A stretch of 64,000 nt of DNA from Acetobacter estunensis (lineage in GTDB: Bacteria > Pseudomonadota > Alphaproteobacteria > Acetobacterales > Acetobacteraceae), in assembly GCF_019083805.1 (NCBI RefSeq), contig NZ_JAHRDV010000005.1, positions 124,001 through 188,000 on the forward strand, written 5' to 3'. Every line of letters starts with the position of its first letter. Within the stretch, counting starts at the first letter, position 1. The translations under genes were made by a program, and so were the position numbers. Under the pieces are notes generated by a model, which saw nothing but the letters and a program-made list of their open reading frames with translations, was not told the origin of the DNA and did not search any database. Positions 10,699 to 20,445 of the stretch are shown piece after piece.

Positions 10699-11722
10699 TC
10701 AGAGTTTTTCAGGGAGCGAGGCCATGTCGATGACAAAGCGGTATTTCACATCCGAGCGCAGCACGCGTGTGTAGGCGTCATTGATCTGATCGATGCGGAT
10801 CAGTTCGATCTCACTGGTGATGCCGTGCTTTCCGCAGAAATCCAGCATCTCCTGCGTTTCCTGAATCCCTCCGATGGCAGAACCTGACAGACTGCGGCGT
10901 TTGGCCACAAGGCTGAACGCTCCCACGGCTATCGGCTTCTCCGGCAGACCCACCAGCACCATATGCCCGTCCTGACGCAGCAGGCTGAGATAGGCGTTAA
11001 TGTCGTGATCGGCCGAGACAGCATCGAGAATAAAGTCGAAACGATTGGCTTCCGACGCCATGGCGGCCGCGTCCTTCGAGATCACAACGCGGTGCGCGCC
11101 CAGTCGCTTTCCGTCTTCGATCTTTCCGGGCGATGTCGTGAACAATGTCACCTCCGCCCCGAGAGCGACCGCGAACTTGACGGCCATATGCCCCAGTCCG
11201 CCCAGCCCCACCACACCGACACGTCGTGATCCCTGCGCAGAGCAGCGGGGCGGCGGCAGCCGGATCGAGGTTTTCGGGCACACGCAGCACGAAATGCTCA
11301 TCGACCACGATGTGAAGGGCATAGCCTCCGAACGTGTGGGCGCCAGTCGTGGGAAAAGCGGGGTCCGGACTGTTGTAGGTCCATGTGGGCGTCGCGTCGC
11401 AGTATTGTTCCAGTCCGTTTTGACAGGAGGGGCACTCCCGGCAGGAGTTGACCATGCACCCCACACCCACCCGTTCACCGACGCGAAAACGTGTCACGTC
11501 ATCTCCCACCGCCGCGACACGTCCGATGATCTCGTGGCCGGGCACGCAGGGATAGGAGGACTCACCCCATTCGCTGCGGACGGTGTGAATATCGGAATGA
11601 CAGACGCCGCAATGCGTGATGTCGATCTTTACGTCGAGCGGGCCGCAGTCACGGCGTTCGAAGGTGAAGGGTGCAAGCGGTGCGGTCGCGCTGGAAGCGG
11701 CATAGCCGACACAGGAAAACAT
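10699..11722 (-). pseudogene. Zinc alcohol dehydrogenase (YahK/cinnamyl-alcohol type), broken by internal deletion
   Basis: Two frames together make a medium-chain NAD(P)-dependent alcohol dehydrogenase. The first, from ATG 11722, has the catalytic zinc ligands (HCGVCHSDIH, Cys38; PGHE) and the structural-zinc cysteines (CRECPSCQNG). It reads correctly to AGITT, ending at 11222. The second frame resumes at 11220 with VGVVGLGGLGHMA, the Rossmann glycine motif, and runs to the normal C-terminus at 10699. Between them the family normally has about 14 residues (roughly YSPLRHW...GPGK). Here only one base remains, implying loss of about 41 bases and a frame change. The product would lose the cofactor-binding domain. 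AAGGA precedes the start, so the expression signals remain. Confidence 0.82.
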
Positions 11723-11800
11723 GAGGCGTTCCTTATCTTTTAAGGGAGAATCTGGCGCGTATCCTCCGGCAGAGAGGTGGGCGGGTCAACGAACGCTGTT

Positions 11801-11844
11801 GTGAGAAACATTGCTCGGAAAGAGCTGTCGTTGAGATTTCTCAC
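11801..11844. promoter_or_regulatory. Spaced 8-bp inverted repeat upstream of the peroxiredoxin gene
   Basis: GTGAGAAA (11801-11808) and TTTCTCAC (11837-11844) are perfect inverted copies whose centres are 36 bases apart. They lie in the gap between the divergent alcohol dehydrogenase remnant and the peroxiredoxin-ArsR pair, 90-133 bases before the peroxiredoxin start. The spacing would put both on one face of the helix if a dimeric regulator bound them. The function is inferred only. Confidence 0.35.
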
Positions 11845-11933
11845 AGGGAGCGTTACGGAAGGGCAGGCTCTGACCGGGGCCAGTCTGCGCCCTGCCAGCC
11901 GGAGGACACGGCCATCTCGATGGAAAACGGATC

Positions 11934-12581
11934 ATGAACGACACGACCGCACCTGCGGTGGAACCGATGACCCTGAAGATCGGTGATCCGGCTCCGGATT
12001 TTACCGCACGCACCACACAGGGCGCGTTGTCCCTCAGTGGCCTGCGCGGGGGATGGGTGGTGCTGTTCTCGCATCCGGCGGATTTCACACCCGTCTGTAC
12101 CAGTGAGTTCATGGCGTTCGCTAAAGCGGCTGACCGGTTTGCCGCGTTGGACTGTCGGCTCGTGGGTCTGTCCATCGACAGTCTGCCCTCCCACCTTGCG
12201 TGGGTGGAAGCCATCCGCTCCTGCTTTGGCGTGGATATTCCCTTTCCTATTATCGAAGACCCGTCCATGGCCATTGCCCGTGCTTATGGGATGCTGGATG
12301 CGCACGCCCATAGCAGCGCTACGGTGCGTGGTGTGTTCGTGATCGACCCGCAGGGGTTCATTCGCGCCATCAACTGGTATCCGGCGTCCGTTGGCCGCTC
12401 GGTGCCCGAACTTCTGAGGTTGGTTACGGCCTTGCAGGTGGTGGACCGCGAAGGTGTGATGACCCCCGAGGGCTGGACGCCCGGGGCGGATGTGGTGGTG
12501 GCGAGTGATCTGACGCAGGACGCCGTGAGCAAGGCCGGTCCGGCGTGGTTCCTGCAATACGCAAAGATGCCGCGTTCATGA
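11934..12581 (+). CDS. 1-Cys (Prx6-type) peroxiredoxin
   Basis: AhpC/TSA-family thiol peroxidase of 215 residues reducing hydrogen peroxide and organic peroxides in the cytoplasm. The active-site motif PADFTPVCTSE places the peroxidatic cysteine at 55. The long C-terminal part with YPASVGRSVPELLR near 165 and the TPEGWTPGADVVV stretch are typical of the Prx6 group. Other cysteines (in ALDCRL and IRSCFG) do not sit at the usual resolving position. The gene overlaps the ArsR-type regulator by 4 bases, suggesting that regulator controls it or responds to the same redox signal. Confidence 0.93.
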   Translation: MNDTTAPAVEPMTLKIGDPAPDFTARTTQGALSLSGLRGGWVVLFSHPADFTPVCTSEFMAFAKAADRFAALDCRLVGLSIDSLPSHLAWVEAIRSCFGVDIPFPIIEDPSMAIARAYGMLDAHAHSSATVRGVFVIDPQGFIRAINWYPASVGRSVPELLRLVTALQVVDREGVMTPEGWTPGADVVVASDLTQDAVSKAGPAWFLQYAKMPRS

Positions 12582-13003
12582 GCGCACTGACAGCGGACGA
12601 AGCAAAGACTCTGAGTGAGCGACTACGGCTTTTCGCCCAGCCGCAGCGTCTGCTCATTCTCTCCACTCTCTTGGAGGGGGAACTGGCCGTCAGTGACATC
12701 GAAACGCGGACCGGCGTGACCCAGCCCACCCTGAGCCAGCAGATCGGCACGTTGCGCCGCGCAGGCGTTCTGACGGCACGGCGGGATTCCCGTTCGATGT
12801 ATTACAGTTTTGCCAGTGAGGACGAGCTGAAGCAGGCGCGATTGCTCATGGGGGCGTTGGACATGCCCGTACCAGAGGGACCGCCGCTTTCGCGTACCCC
12901 CAGCCCTCCTGTCGTTCAGCCACAGCCCTCGCCACGAACGACAGTCGGCGGGGGAGCGTGTTTCGCACAGGTGACTGGCCGCTCTCCCGGTGGTTCCCGC
13001 TGA
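12578..13003 (+). CDS. ArsR-family winged-helix regulator
   Basis: Encodes 141 residues from ATG 12578, overlapping the peroxiredoxin stop. Residues about 8-90 are an ArsR winged helix: LRLFAQPQRLLILSTL, a recognition helix TQPTLSQQIGTLRRAG, and the wing ARRDSRSMYYS. The metal-site cysteines of ArsR/SmtB types (ELCVCD-like) are absent. The only cysteine is in a Pro/Gly-rich tail (residues about 98-141, GGGACFAQ) that extends beyond the usual domain. The tail looks disordered; whether its cysteine senses oxidants is speculation. Confidence 0.85.
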   Translation: MSALTADEAKTLSERLRLFAQPQRLLILSTLLEGELAVSDIETRTGVTQPTLSQQIGTLRRAGVLTARRDSRSMYYSFASEDELKQARLLMGALDMPVPEGPPLSRTPSPPVVQPQPSPRTTVGGGACFAQVTGRSPGGSR

Positions 13004-13021
13004 AAAGCGAGTATTTCCGGA

Positions 13022-13963
13022 TCAGTTGGAAGTGCCGGGCAGCTTGAGATAGCCCGTTGCGGGTGAGCGTTTTTGTGTGGATGTCGCGTTTGTGTCGCTG
13101 CTGGTGTCGGAAGACGGCGCGCCACCAGGGAAGATGGCGTCCGGTTCATCGTCGTTTGTGGCGGGCGTGCTGGACGTCGTCGAAGGCGCTGCGGCGGTGG
13201 ACGCTGGTGCTGTTGTCTTGGTTCCCGTGTCAGCGGAAGACGGGCTTGTCGGGGCTGCATCTGCTGCGGGGACGGCGGCTGTGTCAGCAGGAGGGACCGC
13301 GGCCTGCGGTTTGGCTGGCGTCGTGCCATCAAGGGACTGGCTCTGGATGGCGTCCTGCGTGGGGCGTCCGCCCGCGTCCACCAGCCAGTCCTTGAGATTG
13401 TTGCGGATCTGGTATTCCAGCTCCACGTTCATGTCCTGCATCATCTGGCGCGTCAGCTCATACAGGTTGGCGCGGCTGTCCGCATCGCCCTTCGAGAGAT
13501 CGGGCTTCATGTCGCGTTTTACATGCGCTTCCACGACGCCGACTTTCTGTCCGGTGGCGGAGGTGATGTCGAGATGCGTGTCCATCTGTCCCGACAACGT
13601 GCCGCCTGCGTCATGCAGGATGGAGGCGCGGTCGATGGTGAACACGGCCGAACCGCTCTGTCCGGCGGCGATGAGCCGATCCTGCGCCATCTGCGTCAGA
13701 GCCTGCGCGGGGGGAATGGGCGCATCAGTGGCTTCATCGCCGGGCACGGCACCCGGCGTTGCGTCGTTCACAACCCGCATGGTGGCGACGTTCAACTGAA
13801 GCTGGGAGAGATAGTCGTACTGGTAAGGCGGGAACGAGGTCACGGCGGTGGTGTCGGACGAACAGCCGGGAAGTGCTGAGACCGCGGCCAGAGAGAGCAC
13901 CAGAAAGGACAGACGCGGCAGGCGCATCAGCATGCCGACGACCCGGTTGCGATCACGTTTCAT
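13022..13963 (-). CDS. Lipoprotein of unknown function with low-complexity tail
   Basis: 313 residues from ATG 13963, with GGAG upstream; an in-frame codon at 14068 would add unrelated sequence. The signal peptide ends SALPGC at about residue 34, a slightly unusual lipobox (Pro at -2), followed by S-S-D. A globular region follows (about residues 40-200) with a helix of the form LYELTRQMMQDMNVELEYQI. The tail (about 205-290) is almost only Ala, Thr, Ser, Pro and Asp and is probably a disordered spacer across the periplasm or into the wall. It is the last gene of the argD-argF-hslO run on this strand. The family is not recognised. Confidence 0.75.
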   Translation of the reverse strand: MKRDRNRVVGMLMRLPRLSFLVLSLAAVSALPGCSSDTTAVTSFPPYQYDYLSQLQLNVATMRVVNDATPGAVPGDEATDAPIPPAQALTQMAQDRLIAAGQSGSAVFTIDRASILHDAGGTLSGQMDTHLDITSATGQKVGVVEAHVKRDMKPDLSKGDADSRANLYELTRQMMQDMNVELEYQIRNNLKDWLVDAGGRPTQDAIQSQSLDGTTPAKPQAAVPPADTAAVPAADAAPTSPSSADTGTKTTAPASTAAAPSTTSSTPATNDDEPDAIFPGGAPSSDTSSDTNATSTQKRSPATGYLKLPGTSN

Positions 13964-14071
13964 CCCATCACTCCGTGTCTCACGCCCCTCGAAGGGGCTT
14001 TGTCTTGCCTGTCGGTGATGCCACATTTCCGTGCCTTCGTCATGACGCACGGAACACGCGGTCCTCACAGG

Positions 14072-15139
14072 TCATGGAGCATCGGCAGGGGGCAGCCCGT
14101 GATGGGTGGAAAACTCGTCCGATAGTTCTGCGGGAGGGATGTCTTCGGAACTGTCCGCGCCCGTCGCGGTAGAAGTCCGTCCGGGAAACTCCGGCAGGGA
14201 CGTGGGTAGGGATGACGCCGCACCCAGCGTGAACCCTTTCCCGGCGACATCGGACAGACCGAACTTCATGACCGGATCTGCGGGGGCTTTCCCGATCGCA
14301 TCCGGATCGCTGATGAAACGGGCCAGCAGACGGAAGGGAATGGTCGCGGCCTGTTCCGCCGGGCGCTCGCTGAGGATCAGATCCATCTGCGGGCAGTAAA
14401 GCACCGCAATGCCATGACTGTCGTCGAGTTCCGGGGCAGGGCGAACCAGTCCGGCATAGAACACATCGCCCGCATTGGGATCGGCAAAGCGCATGAGCAC
14501 GAGATCGGGATCGTCGAGCACGCGGTAGCCCCGCAGCACCAGGCTGCCATGGGGCGAGAGAATGACGGGCATAGCCCGGTTCGCCAGCCCCTTCGCGGTT
14601 TCCAGAAGCTGCACCAGCGTCGCGGCGGGCAACGGTGGCCGATCGGCGCTGAAGGTGATCCCGTTTTGCGGCAGCATCGGTGGCGTAAGGCAGCCCGGCG
14701 GCGGCGAGCGTTCAAGCCATTCCCGCAGAAGCTCCTCGCACAACTGACGGCCCAGATTGCGCACGCTGTCCATTTTCTGGGGTTCCACCGGGCGGATGGC
14801 GGACAGGGTCTGCTGTGTCAGGGAAAGAAAAAACGGCGCAATGGCCGTCACCATTCCTTCACGCTCTGAATCTGGCAGATCATCCAGACAACTGGCGAGA
14901 TAATCGAGACTCCCGTCCAGTATCCAGTAGGCCTCCTGCCCGCTCTCGTTGCGCATCCGCAGGATCGGGGTGGACAGCAGGCTGACATGCAGCGCGAAAG
15001 GCTGCCACCCCGGGTAAAACTCATAGATCGGCTGTCCGCGCATACGGATCGGCCGCATCGTGCCGTCAATACGCACGGCAATGCAGTTCTCATCCGGTGC
15101 GGCCGGGGCAATATCCCGGGAAGGAGAGGTGTTGGTCAT
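14072..15139 (-). CDS. Conserved-looking protein of unknown function
   Basis: 355 residues from ATG 15139; a GTG at 15214 overlapping hslO is a less likely start. There is no signal peptide or membrane segment. The N-terminal part (residues 15-60) looks beta-rich (AVRIDGTMRPIRMRG...IYEFYPGWQPFALHV). The middle is helical with an IAPFFLSLTQQTLSAIRPVEP stretch, and about 200-280 is a second compact region (LVLRGYRVLDDPDLVLMRFADP). The C-terminal 50 residues are polar. It lies between hslO and a lipoprotein gene, 47 bases after hslO, probably in the same transcript. I do not recognise it. Confidence 0.75.
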   Translation of the reverse strand: MTNTSPSRDIAPAAPDENCIAVRIDGTMRPIRMRGQPIYEFYPGWQPFALHVSLLSTPILRMRNESGQEAYWILDGSLDYLASCLDDLPDSEREGMVTAIAPFFLSLTQQTLSAIRPVEPQKMDSVRNLGRQLCEELLREWLERSPPPGCLTPPMLPQNGITFSADRPPLPAATLVQLLETAKGLANRAMPVILSPHGSLVLRGYRVLDDPDLVLMRFADPNAGDVFYAGLVRPAPELDDSHGIAVLYCPQMDLILSERPAEQAATIPFRLLARFISDPDAIGKAPADPVMKFGLSDVAGKGFTLGAASSLPTSLPEFPGRTSTATGADSSEDIPPAELSDEFSTHHGLPPADAP

Positions 15140-15185
15140 GGTCGTGTCCGCTGTCAGGGCACCGGCTGGAAAGAGGCGCTTAGTG

Positions 15186-16160
15186 TCATGTCGGGCGGGT
15201 TCCCACCTCGTCACGGCCGAAATGGAAGTCGTGGTTGCAGAACTCGCATTTCATGGTGATCTGCCCATCTTCGGCCATGTGATCGAGATCGTCCTGAGGA
15301 AAGCGCGCGAGGATATCCGAAAGTTTCGCGCGTGAGCAGCGACAGCCATAAGCCAGTGCACGCGGTTGCCCCAACTGGAGGGATTCCTCATGGAACAGAC
15401 GGTGCAGCAGGGTGGCAGGCGGCAGCGTGTCATCGAGCAGTTCGTCCTCGGTGAGCGTCGCGGCCAGCATGCAGGCTGTCTGCCAGGAGTCTTCCTCGTG
15501 CTCATCGAGCGCGTCGCGGGTCTCGGCATCCTGAATGCCGTCTTCCACGCCGCCACCATGAGCGATGCGCTCCAGAATCAGCGCTCCGGCCCGCCAGCCT
15601 TCCGGCCCCTTGCGGGCGGCCAGCATGATTTTGCAGGCGTGCTGCTCGCTGGTGTCGAAGTAGTGCATGGCCATGTCGGCGAGCGTGTCGCCCGTGATTT
15701 CCACGATGCCCTGGTGCCGATCCGTGTCCGGTCCCTGATCCACCGTCAGCGCAAGATAGCCCGCTCCGGTCAGCAGACGGTCGGTCGGGGCTGGGTTGGT
15801 GGCAAGCAAGGCTTCAAGCGCCTTCTCATCCGTGCGGGCGTAAAAGCGCAGTCCCCCCGTGTCCGTGCAGTCGGCCAGCAGCATGCCAACCGGCCCATCC
15901 CCCTTGATCTGGAGCGAGAAGGAGCCCTGAAACTTCAGGGCGCTCGCCAATGCCGCCACCAGCGCGAGCGCCTTGCCGCCAAGAGCGGACACGACGGTGG
16001 CGTTCTCATGACGGGTCAGCAGCACATCGGCCAGCCGCCCCAAGCGGACCAGTCGCCCGCGGACGGGCCGTCCTCCCAGATAAAACGGCGTCACACCGCC
16101 GGGCACCACCACGTCAGGAACGGCTGGGCGGTCGCGGTCGAGAAAAGCTGGTGCGTCCAT
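15186..16160 (-). CDS. hslO: Redox-regulated chaperone Hsp33
   Basis: Cytoplasmic holdase activated by oxidation, 324 residues. The zinc-binding redox switch is at the C-terminus: CRC (YGCRCSRAKL, near residue 267) and CEFC (near 303), the expected CxC...CxxC spacing. The N-terminal domain carries the alpha/beta Hsp33 core (ALKFQGSFSLQIKGDGP). The start at ATG 16160 follows CAGGAGA; an in-frame codon 24 bases upstream lacks one. Order after argD-argF with one small gene between is a recurring alphaproteobacterial arrangement. Confidence 0.95.
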   Translation of the reverse strand: MDAPAFLDRDRPAVPDVVVPGGVTPFYLGGRPVRGRLVRLGRLADVLLTRHENATVVSALGGKALALVAALASALKFQGSFSLQIKGDGPVGMLLADCTDTGGLRFYARTDEKALEALLATNPAPTDRLLTGAGYLALTVDQGPDTDRHQGIVEITGDTLADMAMHYFDTSEQHACKIMLAARKGPEGWRAGALILERIAHGGGVEDGIQDAETRDALDEHEEDSWQTACMLAATLTEDELLDDTLPPATLLHRLFHEESLQLGQPRALAYGCRCSRAKLSDILARFPQDDLDHMAEDGQITMKCEFCNHDFHFGRDEVGTRPT

Positions 16161-16207
16161 GGCTCGGTCTCCTGACGGGGGCATATGGATAGGGAAAACG
16201 AAGCGTT

Positions 16208-16543
16208 TTAGAGGTCGGCCGTCAGGCGCGCTTCCAGCGCTTCAAGATCCTTCTCGAAGGCACGCCACTGCGTGGCATCGAGCGTGAAGGCCGCCTTCAT
16301 GGCTGACAGCAAGCCCATCCGGCAGCTGTCATGCGCGCTGTCCAGATCTTCCGAGCGTGGGGCGCCAGCCAGACAGTCGATATAGGAATCGCGGAACCGC
16401 TGCGTTTTGTCGGCAGGCAGGCCCAGCTTTGCAAACACCTTGTCGGCCTCGGGTTCCAGCCAGCCGGGGGCGGCGGGCACGTCCTCCGTGGAGGTCATAT
16501 GGATCGGGCCGCCTTCGGGGCCGTCCTGCGGGATGTCGCTCAT
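16208..16543 (-). CDS. Small acidic protein of unknown function
   Basis: 111 residues starting in an ATGA overlap with the argF stop, which fixes the start at 16543. No signal peptide or membrane segment is visible. The sequence is acidic and mostly helical, with [17 protein letters not shown] near residue 27 and two cysteines (in YIDCLAG and HDSCRMG) about 19 residues apart. It sits between argF and hslO in one transcript. I do not recognise the family. Confidence 0.8.
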   Translation of the reverse strand: MSDIPQDGPEGGPIHMTSTEDVPAAPGWLEPEADKVFAKLGLPADKTQRFRDSYIDCLAGAPRSEDLDSAHDSCRMGLLSAMKAAFTLDATQWRAFEKDLEALEARLTADL

Positions 16544-17547
16544 GCCTCTTCCTTTCCGAACCGTGTCCAATCCTTGCCGCCCAATGCCCAGACGAGGAGA
16601 CCTTTCTGCGCGTGCAGACGGTTTTCGGCCTCATCGAACACCACGGAATGGGGGCCTTCGAACACCTCTTCCGTCACTTCCTCTCCGATATGGGCAGGGA
16701 GACAGTGCATGAACAGGGCATCACGCGCGGCGAGTTTCATCAGGGCTGCGTCTACCCGGTAAGGTTCCAGCAGCGCGATACGTTCGGCGGCGGCCTCGTC
16801 GGACATGCTCACCCATGTATCGGTCAGCACGCAGTCAGCGTTGGTCACGGCCTCTTTCGGATCGTGCGTGAGCATCAGTTCCGCGCCCTGCCCGCGTGCC
16901 CACGCCACGACCTCGGCATTGGGCGCAAGCTGCGTGGGGGTGGCGATGTTCAGGCGGAAATCGAAAAGGGCAGCGGCCTCGATCAGGGACGAAGTGACAT
17001 TGTTGCCGTCGCCCACCCATGCCAGCGTGCGTCCTGCGATCGGGCCGCGATGCTCTTCGAACGTCATGATGTCGGCCATGATCTGGACCGGATGGGACGC
17101 AGGCGTGAGACCGTTGATGACCGGCACGCTGGCCCAACGCGCCAGTTCGTGCAGTGCGGATGTCCGGCCCGTGCGCAGCACGATGGCGTCCACGAAGCGT
17201 GACAGCACGCGCGCCGTGTCCTTGACGGACTCGCCCCGACCCAACTGGGTGTCGGCCGAGGACAGCACCACGGCGTCGCCACCGAGCTGGCGCATGCCGA
17301 CCTCGAACGAGACGCGCGTGCGGGTGGAAGGCTTGGAGAGCAGGATACCCAGTGCGCGGCCTTCCAGCGGACGGGCCGGATGAATCGGCCGACGGCGTCC
17401 GTGCTGCATCTTCTTGATGCCCGAAGCGACGTCGAGAATCTGCCGCAGTGTCGCCCGGTCCAGATCGCGCAGGTCGAGGAAATGGCGGATCGCGCTCTGC
17501 CCGACGGGTGCCGGAGCGGTGAGTGTGGAAGCGGCTGAGGCGGTCAC
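16540..17547 (-). CDS. argF: Ornithine carbamoyltransferase
   Basis: Converts ornithine and carbamoyl phosphate to citrulline in arginine synthesis. 335 residues, slightly longer than usual (about 305-335) through a 20-residue N-terminal extension. Motifs: [11 protein letters not shown] near residue 72 (carbamoyl phosphate), HPVQIMAD near 152 and the ornithine-side HCLPAHIG near 286. The start is a GTG that overlaps the argD stop by 4 bases, so the pair is translationally coupled. Confidence 0.96.
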   Translation of the reverse strand: MTASAASTLTAPAPVGQSAIRHFLDLRDLDRATLRQILDVASGIKKMQHGRRRPIHPARPLEGRALGILLSKPSTRTRVSFEVGMRQLGGDAVVLSSADTQLGRGESVKDTARVLSRFVDAIVLRTGRTSALHELARWASVPVINGLTPASHPVQIMADIMTFEEHRGPIAGRTLAWVGDGNNVTSSLIEAAALFDFRLNIATPTQLAPNAEVVAWARGQGAELMLTHDPKEAVTNADCVLTDTWVSMSDEAAAERIALLEPYRVDAALMKLAARDALFMHCLPAHIGEEVTEEVFEGPHSVVFDEAENRLHAQKGLLVWALGGKDWTRFGKEEA

Positions 17548-18794
17548 GAGGTGATCTCCGGCGTTTTGGCGCCAGATGCGGCGCGCAGATGAGTAGCGGC
17601 CTGCCGGAGGCGGGATACGCCTTCCTCACAGTCCTGTTTCGAGATGATGAGAGGGGGCACCAACCGCAGCACGTTGTCGCCCGCCGCCACGGCCAGCAGG
17701 CCAGCGTTGCGGACGGCGTTCAGCACATCGCCCACCTTGGGCACGCAACGCAGACCGATCAGCAGACCAAGCCCTCGCCGCTCGGTGAAGATGTCGGGAA
17801 ACTCCGTAATCAGGGTGTCGAGTCGTTCGTCGAGCAGGGCCGCGCGCTCCTGCACGCGCTCCATAAAGCCCGGTGCCAGCAGCACGTCGAGTACGGCATT
17901 GCCCGCAGCGCAGGCCAGCGGATTGCCGCCGAAGGTGGTGCCGTGCGTGCCGGGTGTCAGATGTTTCGCCACGGCTTCGCGGGCGAGGATGGCCCCGATG
18001 GGGAAACCGCCACCCAGCCCCTTGGCGGCGGACATGACATCGGGTTCCACACCGGCCCATTCATGCGCGAACAGTTTGCCCGTGCGGCCCACACCCGTCT
18101 GCACCTCGTCAAAGCCGAGGAACAAGCCGAACTCGTCGCACATGGTGCGCAGTTCCTTGAGGAAGCGCACGTCCGCGGCCTTGATGCCGCTCTCGCCCTG
18201 AATGGGTTCAAGCATCACGCCCGCCGTCTCGGGTGTGATGGCGTCGCGCACGGCGTTCATATTGTTGAGCGGCACGTGATCGAAGCCCGGCGCACGTTCG
18301 CCAAAACCATCGAGATAGGTCGGGTTGCCGGTGGCCGAAAGCATGCCCAGCGTGCGGCCGTGGAACGCGCCCTCAAAGCACAGAATGCGCGTGCGCTCGG
18401 GGTGGCCGCTCTTGGCCTGCGCGCGGCGCATGGCTTTCACCATGCCTTCGTTCGCTTCCGCGCCGGAATTGCAGAAAAACACGCTGTCGGCGAACGTCGC
18501 TTCCACCAGCCGCGCAGCAAGGCGTTCGGCCTGTGGCACGCGAAACAGGTTGGAGACGTGAATGACCTTCGCCGCCTGCTCGGTGATGGCCTTTACCAGA
18601 TGCGGGTTGGCGTGACCGAGCGAGCAGGTGGCGATACCTGAGGCGAAGTCAAGAAATCGTCGTCCGTCCGTCGTGTACAGCCAGGCGCCTTCGCCCCGCT
18701 CGAAAGCGAGGTCGGCGCGGTTGTAGGTCGGCATCAGGGCGGAGATCATGGAAAGCGGTGCTTCCTGCTGGAATGAATGGGCTGAAACAGACAT
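17544..18794 (-). CDS. argD: Acetylornithine aminotransferase
   Basis: PLP-dependent class-III aminotransferase of 416 residues making N-acetylornithine from the semialdehyde in arginine synthesis, possibly also serving in lysine synthesis. Motifs: [16 protein letters not shown] (PLP phosphate), [20 protein letters not shown] near 238 and the Schiff-base lysine in [10 protein letters not shown] near 265. ATG 18794 was chosen because CAGGAG lies 7 bases upstream; the codon at 18851 has none. It is the first gene of the argD-argF-unknown-hslO run. Confidence 0.95.
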   Translation of the reverse strand: MSVSAHSFQQEAPLSMISALMPTYNRADLAFERGEGAWLYTTDGRRFLDFASGIATCSLGHANPHLVKAITEQAAKVIHVSNLFRVPQAERLAARLVEATFADSVFFCNSGAEANEGMVKAMRRAQAKSGHPERTRILCFEGAFHGRTLGMLSATGNPTYLDGFGERAPGFDHVPLNNMNAVRDAITPETAGVMLEPIQGESGIKAADVRFLKELRTMCDEFGLFLGFDEVQTGVGRTGKLFAHEWAGVEPDVMSAAKGLGGGFPIGAILAREAVAKHLTPGTHGTTFGGNPLACAAGNAVLDVLLAPGFMERVQERAALLDERLDTLITEFPDIFTERRGLGLLIGLRCVPKVGDVLNAVRNAGLLAVAAGDNVLRLVPPLIISKQDCEEGVSRLRQAATHLRAASGAKTPEITS

Positions 18795-18921
18795 AGCCCG
18801 CTCCTGAAGGGAAGCGGGCGTCCGGTCCATTACCATGATGAACGCGGGCATGTGTCCAAGTCAAACGGCACGGGGATGAAAAGCGCGGTGGACTGCCTTT
18901 CGCAGGAGGCAGAGCAGTCTT

Positions 18922-20238
18922 TCAGCCCCCCATTATGGCGTCGTGGAGCAGTTTGAAATTGAGCGCCAGAATGACGGTGGCCACGATCCAGGCGAGCGCT
19001 GCGAGAGGACGTGAAATCGCGAAGTTGCCCATCATGTCACGCCGTGTGGTGAACCAGATCAGCGGGATGACGGCAAAGGGAAGCTGCATGGACAGGACGA
19101 CCTGACTGAACACCAGAAGATCGTTCACATGGTCTGCCCCTAACACCAGTGTGACGAACACAACCGGCACGATGGCGAGACTGCGTGTAAGCAGCCGCCG
19201 CATCCAGTCCGGCAGACGCAGATCGAGGAAGCCCTCCATCACGATCTGACCCGCCAGTGTGCCCGTGATGGTGGAGTTCATGCCGGCTGCGAGTAGTGCC
19301 ACGGCGAACAGGGTGGAGGCGATGCTCGCCCCGAGCACAGGCGACAGCAGGTGATAGGCGACGTCGATATCGGCCACGTCCGCATGGCCGGTGGTGTGAA
19401 AGGCCGCGGCCGCCACGATCAGGATGGCGGCGTTGATGAACAGCGCGAATGTGAGTGCGATGGTGCTGTCGAGCGTGCTGAACCGGATGGCCTCACGCAA
19501 ACCGTTGGACGTGCGCTCGAACGCCCGCGTCTGCACGATGGAGGAATGCAGATAGAGATTATGAGGCATGACGGTGGCGCCAATGATCCCGATGGCGATG
19601 TAGAGCATGGTCGGATTGGTCACGATGGCGGGCTTCGGCACAAATCCCTTCATGATCGCCGCGACCGAAGGATCGGCCATTATGATCTGGGCGCCAAAGC
19701 ACACCGCGATCACGACCAGAAGCCCGATGATGAAGGCTTCGAGATAACGAAACCCGCGCCCCATCAGAAGCAGCACTACAAAAGCGTCCAGCGCCGAGAG
19801 GAGAGCGCCGGCCACGAGAGGAAGGCCGAAGAGAAGCTGAAGCGCCACCGCCGTGCCGATCACCTCTGCGAGGTCACAGGCGATGATAGCCAGTTCGCAG
19901 GTGATCCACAGCACCATGTTGAGAGCTTTCGGACACCGTGCCCGACAGGCCTGCGCCAGATCGAGACCCGTGACGATGCCCAGCCGGGCGGACAGGGCCT
20001 GCAGCAGGATTGCCATCAGGTTGGACAGGAGGATGACGCTCAGCAGCGTGTAGCCGAACTGCGCTCCGCCCTGCAGATCGGTCGCCCAGTTGCCGGGATC
20101 CATATATCCCACCGAGACGAGGTAGCCCGGTCCCACGAAGGCCGCGAACCGCTTCAGCCATGGCGCGTCCGGGCCGGGCACACGGATGCTGGCGAAGACT
20201 TCGGGCAGGGAGCGGCGGACGACGGGTGTGTCGGACAC
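18922..20238 (-). CDS. mntH: Nramp-family manganese/divalent metal transporter
   Basis: Proton-coupled Mn(II)/Fe(II) importer of the inner membrane, 438 residues with about 11 hydrophobic helices. The metal-site motifs of both unwound helices are intact: DPGNWATD (residues 47-54) and [10 protein letters not shown] (about 235). It stands alone, and a candidate MntR-like palindrome lies 39-60 bases upstream of the start. Confidence 0.95.
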   Translation of the reverse strand: MSDTPVVRRSLPEVFASIRVPGPDAPWLKRFAAFVGPGYLVSVGYMDPGNWATDLQGGAQFGYTLLSVILLSNLMAILLQALSARLGIVTGLDLAQACRARCPKALNMVLWITCELAIIACDLAEVIGTAVALQLLFGLPLVAGALLSALDAFVVLLLMGRGFRYLEAFIIGLLVVIAVCFGAQIIMADPSVAAIMKGFVPKPAIVTNPTMLYIAIGIIGATVMPHNLYLHSSIVQTRAFERTSNGLREAIRFSTLDSTIALTFALFINAAILIVAAAAFHTTGHADVADIDVAYHLLSPVLGASIASTLFAVALLAAGMNSTITGTLAGQIVMEGFLDLRLPDWMRRLLTRSLAIVPVVFVTLVLGADHVNDLLVFSQVVLSMQLPFAVIPLIWFTTRRDMMGNFAISRPLAALAWIVATVILALNFKLLHDAIMGG

Positions 20239-20276
20239 GGGCGGGCTCTTTCTTCGGGTGCAATAGGGCGATCAAT

Positions 20277-20298
20277 AAATATGCACAGTGCTATACTT
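20277..20298 (-). promoter_or_regulatory. Candidate MntR-like operator upstream of mntH
   Basis: On the minus strand the 22-base segment AAGTATAGCACTG...ATATTT agrees by eye with 14 of 22 positions of the enterobacterial MntR box (AAACATAGC...GCTATGTTT). It has a perfect GCACTGTGC core. It is AT-flanked and sits at a promoter-like distance from mntH. The right half is the weaker one. No mntR gene is in the window. Confidence 0.35.
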
Positions 20299-20445
20299 TT
20301 TGGTGGAAGGAAAGTGGTTTCAGAAGATGCTGATCTGGCCATCGTTGTCTTCCACTCCTGGCCGATAAGGACATTTAGGATTGCCGCGCGCCTGAACACC
20401 GCAGGCGTCATTTTCTCATTGCATTATCATTTCAGGAGAACGACG

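Noticed and set aside
12924-13003. Extended ArsR C-terminus as an extra domain
   Set aside because: The Pro/Gly/Ser-rich tail lacks any domain pattern and is better read as disordered.
19351-20445. Long upstream extension of the GH5 frame
   Set aside because: It runs antisense through mntH with low-complexity composition, and the GH5 fold starts only near 20446.
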